Origin: Bradyrhizobium sp. WSM1417
GTDB taxonomy: Bacteria > Pseudomonadota > Alphaproteobacteria > Rhizobiales > Xanthobacteraceae
Assembly (NCBI RefSeq): GCF_000515415.1
Contig: NZ_KI911783.1
Coordinates: forward strand, 4,392,392 to 4,456,391
Length of the DNA: 64,000 bases
Direction: 5' to 3'
The notes under the pieces are model-generated. The model was not told the origin of the DNA. It did no database searches and was given only the letters and a program-made list of their open reading frames with translations. The position numbers and the translations under genes are program-made. Shown here one piece after another: positions 60,079 to 64,000 of the stretch (the stretch's first letter is position 1; the number at the start of each line of letters is the position of its first letter).

Positions 60079-61549
60079 TCAGCCGGGCGAGCGCGCGGAA
60101 GCGGCTGCCGACGCGATCCGCGACGAGATCGCCGAGGCGGTGCTCGAACACCAGCAACAGCTTGCGGCCCACGCTGCGGAAATGCGTTGCGGGCAAGACG
60201 CCCGGACGCGCCGCCGAGATCAGATGCGCGACGCGGAAGGCCGCGCCCAGCAGGCGGGCGCGCTCGAGCTGCGCCGGCGTCAGCAGCTCCTGCATGGCCA
60301 CCGGCGGCTGGTTCTCCTCGCTGAGGCCCGCATAGCGATAGAACACGGACAGGCCGACGAAGGCGCGCTCGGTGTGGGTGATTGCGCCGAAATTGCCGTT
60401 GACGACGAGGCTCAGCGTCTGCTCGCCGCGATGGTCGGGATGCACGCGCCAGCCGATGTCGGACAGCAGGCACGCGGCGTGGCGCAAACGGCGGTCCTCC
60501 TCGGTCTCGCGCAGCTTCACCACGCGCGCGAGGCGGTCGGTCCAGGCGATCAGCTCGCGCGCGTGCTTTGCCGAACGTGACAGCAGCTGGTTCAGCTCCT
60601 CGGCCGCGCAGATCAGTCCGTCCTTGTTGCGTTCGGACTCCGGCAGCTTCTCGTGCAGCAGGCCCTCGCGCACGCCGAAGGTCGAGAACACGATGGTCTT
60701 CGGCTTCGCCACCCGGATGATGTGCTCGAGCACCAGTGCGGCATAGGTGAGGAGCGGGCGGCGGGCATCGGCGACGATCTCGATGTCGGCAAGCATGTTG
60801 GCGGCCGCAAGCCGGCGGAGGCGACGCGAAAAATCGAGCGCCTCGGCCGCCGAAATCGAATAGCCGTGCATCACCTGGAGCGGATAGCCGCTCTGGATGA
60901 TGTGAATGCGCGCAAGCGCGCGCCAGGTGCCGCCGACGGCGTAGAAGCTGCGGCCGCTCCCGGCCTTGAGCTGCGGTACCCCGTCGAGCGCTTCGCGCAC
61001 GATGCGGTCGGCGCGCTTCAGGGATTTATGCGCGAGGTCCTGAAGCGCCAGCCCGCCGAGCGGCAGCGTCACGCCGCTGCGCACGGTGTTTTTGCGCACG
61101 TCGATCAGTTCGAGCGAGCCGCCGCCGAGGTCGCCGACGATGCCGTCGGGTTGGTGGATGCCGGAGATCACGCCGAGCGCTGACAGCCGCGCCTCGCGCG
61201 GGCCTGACAGGATCTCGATCTTCACCGCGCAGATGCGCTCGGCTTTCGCGATGAAGTCGGCGCCGTTGGAGGCGTCGCGGCAGGCGGCGGTCGCAATCGC
61301 AAACACCCGTCCGACCTGCATCACCCGGCACAGCGCACGGAAGCGCTTGAGCGAGGTCAGCGCCTTGTCGACGGCGTCGGGTGCAAGCAGTCCCGTGCTC
61401 TGCACCTCGCGCCCGAGCCCGCACAGCGTCTTCTCGTTGAAGATCGGAATCAGGCTCCGCGTCAGTCCCTCGTAGACGACGAGACGGACCGAGTTGGAGC
61501 CGATGTCGATGACGGCGACGCTCGAGCCGCGCTTGCGCGGCCGCTTCAC
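60047..61549 (-). CDS. ppx: Exopolyphosphatase
   Basis: Ppx hydrolyses terminal phosphates of polyphosphate and, in this family, may also act on pppGpp. The 500-residue product belongs to the actin/ASKHA fold, with AVIDIGSNSVRLVVYEG at the start and the second phosphate loop GDLGGGSLELIDV. A C-terminal HD-like helical domain covers about 320-500. The start at 61549 gives the usual length. It follows ppk after 15 bases in the same operon. Confidence 0.95.
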   Translation of the reverse strand: MKRPRKRGSSVAVIDIGSNSVRLVVYEGLTRSLIPIFNEKTLCGLGREVQSTGLLAPDAVDKALTSLKRFRALCRVMQVGRVFAIATAACRDASNGADFIAKAERICAVKIEILSGPREARLSALGVISGIHQPDGIVGDLGGGSLELIDVRKNTVRSGVTLPLGGLALQDLAHKSLKRADRIVREALDGVPQLKAGSGRSFYAVGGTWRALARIHIIQSGYPLQVMHGYSISAAEALDFSRRLRRLAAANMLADIEIVADARRPLLTYAALVLEHIIRVAKPKTIVFSTFGVREGLLHEKLPESERNKDGLICAAEELNQLLSRSAKHARELIAWTDRLARVVKLRETEEDRRLRHAACLLSDIGWRVHPDHRGEQTLSLVVNGNFGAITHTERAFVGLSVFYRYAGLSEENQPPVAMQELLTPAQLERARLLGAAFRVAHLISAARPGVLPATHFRSVGRKLLLVFEHRLGDLVADRVGSRFRALARLINRAGSIVRR

Positions 61550-61564
61550 GTCGACGATCCCGGA

Positions 61565-63772
61565 TCAGGATTGATGACGTTCATTACGGCGCGTGAGACG
61601 GCGCGGCGAGGATTCCTTGAGCGACTTACCACGGCCAGACAGACTCGGATTTGTCATGAAGTAGTTGTGGACGTTGAAAGGCTCCTCGCCCTTCGCGGTC
61701 TTCATACGCGTTGAGGACCCGTCCGGCAACAATTGCCAGCTCTGTTCATTGTCCTTGAGATTCGCGACCATGATCTGTTCGAGAACCTGCTGATGCACCG
61801 TGGGATTTTGCAGCGGACACAGCACCTCGACGCGGCGGTCGAGGTTGCGCGGCATCATGTCGGCCGAGGAGATATACACAGCCGCTTTCGCGCTCGGCAG
61901 GCCCTGGCCCATGCCGAAACAGTAGATTCGGCCGTGTTCGAGGAATCGTCCGATGATCGACTTGACGCGAATGTTCTCCGACAGTCCGGGAATGCCGGGT
62001 CGCAGGCAGCAGATACCGCGCACCACCAGTTCGACCTGTACGCCGGCCTGTGAGGCCTCGTAGAGCGCGTCGATGATGTCGGGGTCGACCAGCGCGTTCA
62101 TTTTCATCCAGATCGCACCAGGTCGGCCGTGCCGCGCATGCGCGGTCTCGCCCTGGATGTGCTCGATGATGCGCTTGCGCAAGGTCAGCGGCGAGACCGC
62201 CATCTTTTCCAGATCGCTCGGCGCGGCGTAGCCGGTGATGAAGTTGAACACGCGCGCGGCGTCGCGGCCGATGGTCGGCTCCGAGGTGAAGTAGGAGAGG
62301 TCGGTGTAGATGCGCGCGGTCACCGGGTGGTAATTGCCGGTGCCGGTGTGGACGTAGGTCGTGAGGCTGCCGCCCTCGCGGCGCACCACCATCGAGAGTT
62401 TCGCGTGCGTCTTCAGTTCGAGGAAGCCGTAGACGACCTGCACGCCGGCGCGTTCGAGGTCGCGCGCCCAGCGGATGTTGGCCTCCTCGTCGAAGCGGGC
62501 CTTCAGCTCGATCAGCGCGGTGACGGATTTGCCGGCTTCGGCGGCTTCCACGAGCGCACGCACGATCGGCGAGTTGCTGGAGGTGCGGTAGAGCGTCTGC
62601 TTGATGGCGACGACGTCGGGGTCGCGCGTGGCCTGCTGGAGAAACTGCACCACGACGTCGAAGGATTCGTAGGGGTGATGGACGACGAGGTCCTTCTGTC
62701 GGATCGCAGCGAAGATGTCGCCGCCTTGCTCGCGCACGCGCTCGGGATGGCGCGGCACATAAGGGGTGAATTCCAGGTCGGGCCGGTCGAGGCGGGTGAG
62801 CTGCGAGAGCTCGTTCATGGCGAGCACGCCGTCGACCAGAAACACCTCGTCGTCGGCGGTCGACAGCGCGTGCTGCACGAAGCTGCGCAGCTGTTCCGGC
62901 ATCTTGGCGTCGAGCTCGAGTCGGATCACGGAGCCGCGGCGACGGCGCTTCAGCGCGGTCTCGAACAGGCGGACGAGATCCTCGGCCTCTTCCTCGATTT
63001 CGAGTTCGGAGTCGCGGAGGACGCGGAATGCGCCCTGGCCGTGCAGATTGTAGCCGGGGAACAGCCGGTTGATGAACAGGGCGGTGGCCTGCTCCAGCGA
63101 GATCAGCCGGACGACCTTGCCCTCGGCCGGCAGACGGATGAAGCGGTCGATCTTGCCGGGCATGCGGATCAGCGCGTTCATCTGCTTGCCGTCGGCGGCG
63201 CGCGTGAGCTGGAGCGCAATGGTGAAGCCGAGGCTCGGAATGAACGGGAAGGGGTGGGCCGGGTCGATCGCGAGCGGAGTCAGCAGCGGGAACACGTTGC
63301 TGAGGAAGTAGTCCTCGATCCAGGTTCGTTCCGCCTTGGTCACTTCCTTGCCCTCGACCAGCACGATGCCCTCGTCGGCGAGCGTGCCGCGCAGGTCGCG
63401 CCAGATTGCCTGCTGGTCGGACGCAAGCTGCGAAACGGTCCGGTTGATGAGCGCGAGCTGCTCGGACGGGGTCAGACCGTCGGGGCTGCGCTCGGCAATG
63501 CCCTCGCGCACCTGGGCCTTGATGCCGGCGACGCGGACCATGAAGAACTCGTCGAGGTTATTCGCTGAAATCGACAGGAATCGCACCCGCTCCAGCATGG
63601 GGTGGCTGGGATTGACCGATTCCTCCAGGACGCGGCGGTTGAAGTGCAGCCAGGAGAGCTCGCGATTGATGAACCGCTCGGGGCTCGATGCGATCGCCGG
63701 CGGGCCTTCGGCTTCCGGGGCTTTTTCTTTAACTTCAACAGCTTGCGCAGAGTCCATCAGAAGTCGATCCAT
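61565..63772 (-). CDS. ppk: Polyphosphate kinase 1
   Basis: Ppk builds polyphosphate chains from the gamma phosphate of ATP, reversibly. The 735-residue product has the N-terminal domain ([20 protein letters not shown]), the head domain, and two C-terminal phospholipase-D-like domains. The phosphorylated histidine lies in [10 protein letters not shown] (His456). The Arg/Lys residues of [15 protein letters not shown] and [10 protein letters not shown] are present. ATG at 63772 is followed by an acidic tail unique to this order. It is the first of ppk-ppx and is preceded by hda. Confidence 0.96.
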   Translation of the reverse strand: MDRLLMDSAQAVEVKEKAPEAEGPPAIASSPERFINRELSWLHFNRRVLEESVNPSHPMLERVRFLSISANNLDEFFMVRVAGIKAQVREGIAERSPDGLTPSEQLALINRTVSQLASDQQAIWRDLRGTLADEGIVLVEGKEVTKAERTWIEDYFLSNVFPLLTPLAIDPAHPFPFIPSLGFTIALQLTRAADGKQMNALIRMPGKIDRFIRLPAEGKVVRLISLEQATALFINRLFPGYNLHGQGAFRVLRDSELEIEEEAEDLVRLFETALKRRRRGSVIRLELDAKMPEQLRSFVQHALSTADDEVFLVDGVLAMNELSQLTRLDRPDLEFTPYVPRHPERVREQGGDIFAAIRQKDLVVHHPYESFDVVVQFLQQATRDPDVVAIKQTLYRTSSNSPIVRALVEAAEAGKSVTALIELKARFDEEANIRWARDLERAGVQVVYGFLELKTHAKLSMVVRREGGSLTTYVHTGTGNYHPVTARIYTDLSYFTSEPTIGRDAARVFNFITGYAAPSDLEKMAVSPLTLRKRIIEHIQGETAHARHGRPGAIWMKMNALVDPDIIDALYEASQAGVQVELVVRGICCLRPGIPGLSENIRVKSIIGRFLEHGRIYCFGMGQGLPSAKAAVYISSADMMPRNLDRRVEVLCPLQNPTVHQQVLEQIMVANLKDNEQSWQLLPDGSSTRMKTAKGEEPFNVHNYFMTNPSLSGRGKSLKESSPRRLTRRNERHQS

Positions 63773-63885
63773 CCAGTTCGCCCCAATTTGCGACTTACGC
63801 GCAAAACCCGCGGGAGCATGTGTTAGAGCGATGACGTTTCGATGACATTGATGTTCCGCCGTCCGGCCGCGTCAAGCCGCCTTGG

Positions 63886-63999
63886 TCAGACATCCCGGAG
63901 CAGCTCGGCCGCCAGGGCCCTTGTGACGGGGCGGCCGAGGCGCAGGGCCTCGCTGTCCAGCAGGTCCACAGCCCGTCGGGCGGCGGCCGAGGACCGCTC
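63886..63999 (-). CDS. hda: C-terminal end of DnaA-related regulator Hda (partial)
   Basis: A minus-strand frame open from the window edge ends at TGA 63886-63888. Its 37 residues include RSSAAARRAVDLLDSEALRL and PVTRALAAELL, the usual C-terminus of HdaA. This DnaA-like AAA+ protein promotes inactivation of DnaA on the sliding clamp. The place before ppk is the typical order in this group. The rest lies outside the window, so identity rests on a short tail. Confidence 0.65.
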   Translation of the reverse strand, partial: ERSSAAARRAVDLLDSEALRLGRPVTRALAAELLRDV

Positions 64000-64000
64000 C

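Noticed and set aside
1..64000. Search for CRISPR arrays, tRNA or rRNA genes, insertion sequences and prophage genes
   Set aside because: No regularly spaced direct repeats, cloverleaf-like segments, transposase or phage motifs were noticed by eye. A covariance-model scan would settle the RNA genes.

Overview
The window looks like a chromosomal segment of an alphaproteobacterium of the order Hyphomicrobiales, most likely Bradyrhizobium or a close relative. The basis is high GC, the gene order (alr-dnaB-rplI-DUF2232-rpsR-rpsF-fabDG-acpP-fabF-mltG-yicC-gmk, then rsmA-pdxA-surA-lptD-lptG-lptF-pepA-holC, and finally ppx-ppk-hda) and the style of many proteins. The genus is inferred, not tested. 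Nearly all of the window is coding. I found no tRNA, rRNA, CRISPR array, transposase or phage gene.

Region 1 (1-18.3 kb) is a housekeeping and lipid block. Alanine racemase (cut by the window edge) and DnaB come first, then a cyclopropane-fatty-acid synthase, a heme-motif protein with a long charged tail, and a TetR regulator with a PaaI-type thioesterase. The ribosomal operon rpsF-rpsR-DUF2232-rplI follows, then a TetR regulator with a membrane fatty acid desaturase, the type II fatty acid genes fabD, fabG, acpP and fabF, and mltG-yicC-gmk. Several control elements are visible. Both TetR genes have inverted repeats upstream. rpsF has a leader able to pair with its own Shine-Dalgarno sequence. 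Hairpin terminators follow rplI and acpP.

Region 2 (18.2-26.5 kb) is accessory in character. It holds two secreted or membrane hypothetical proteins, a secreted caspase-fold protein with a C-terminal DUF4189-like domain, about 0.8 kb of non-coding DNA with a perfect 19-bp inverted repeat, a cupin, three Crp/Fnr-family regulators close together, and a Flp-type pilin gene broken by a one-base frameshift.

Region 3 (26.5-38.2 kb) is the outer-membrane biogenesis block: a zinc alcohol dehydrogenase, rsmA, pdxA, a SurA-like chaperone, lptD, lptG and lptF on the minus strand with overlapping start and stop codons. Divergently transcribed are pepA, holC and a small lipoprotein gene.

Region 4 (38.6-46.5 kb) is a type I secretion locus: a 948-residue RTX protein made of long internal repeats, its ABC exporter and its membrane fusion protein. 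A long inverted repeat lies between substrate and exporter. A tripartite-tricarboxylate binding protein follows.

Region 5 (46.6-51.8 kb) holds an ABC-F ATPase, a small protein resembling the anti-sigma factor NepR, a Gly/His-rich secreted peptide, a GST-like protein, ndk and a TerC-family membrane protein. Region 6 (51.8-60.1 kb) is a divergent module. On the minus strand are a PepSY protein, cytochrome b561, an RND membrane fusion protein, a heavy-metal-type RND pump and a DUF3240-like protein. On the plus strand are a PepSY protein, an OmpR-type response regulator and a sensor kinase. The shared promoter region carries two direct-repeat boxes with 11-bp phasing. Region 7 (60.0-64 kb) holds ppx, ppk and the 3' end of hda.
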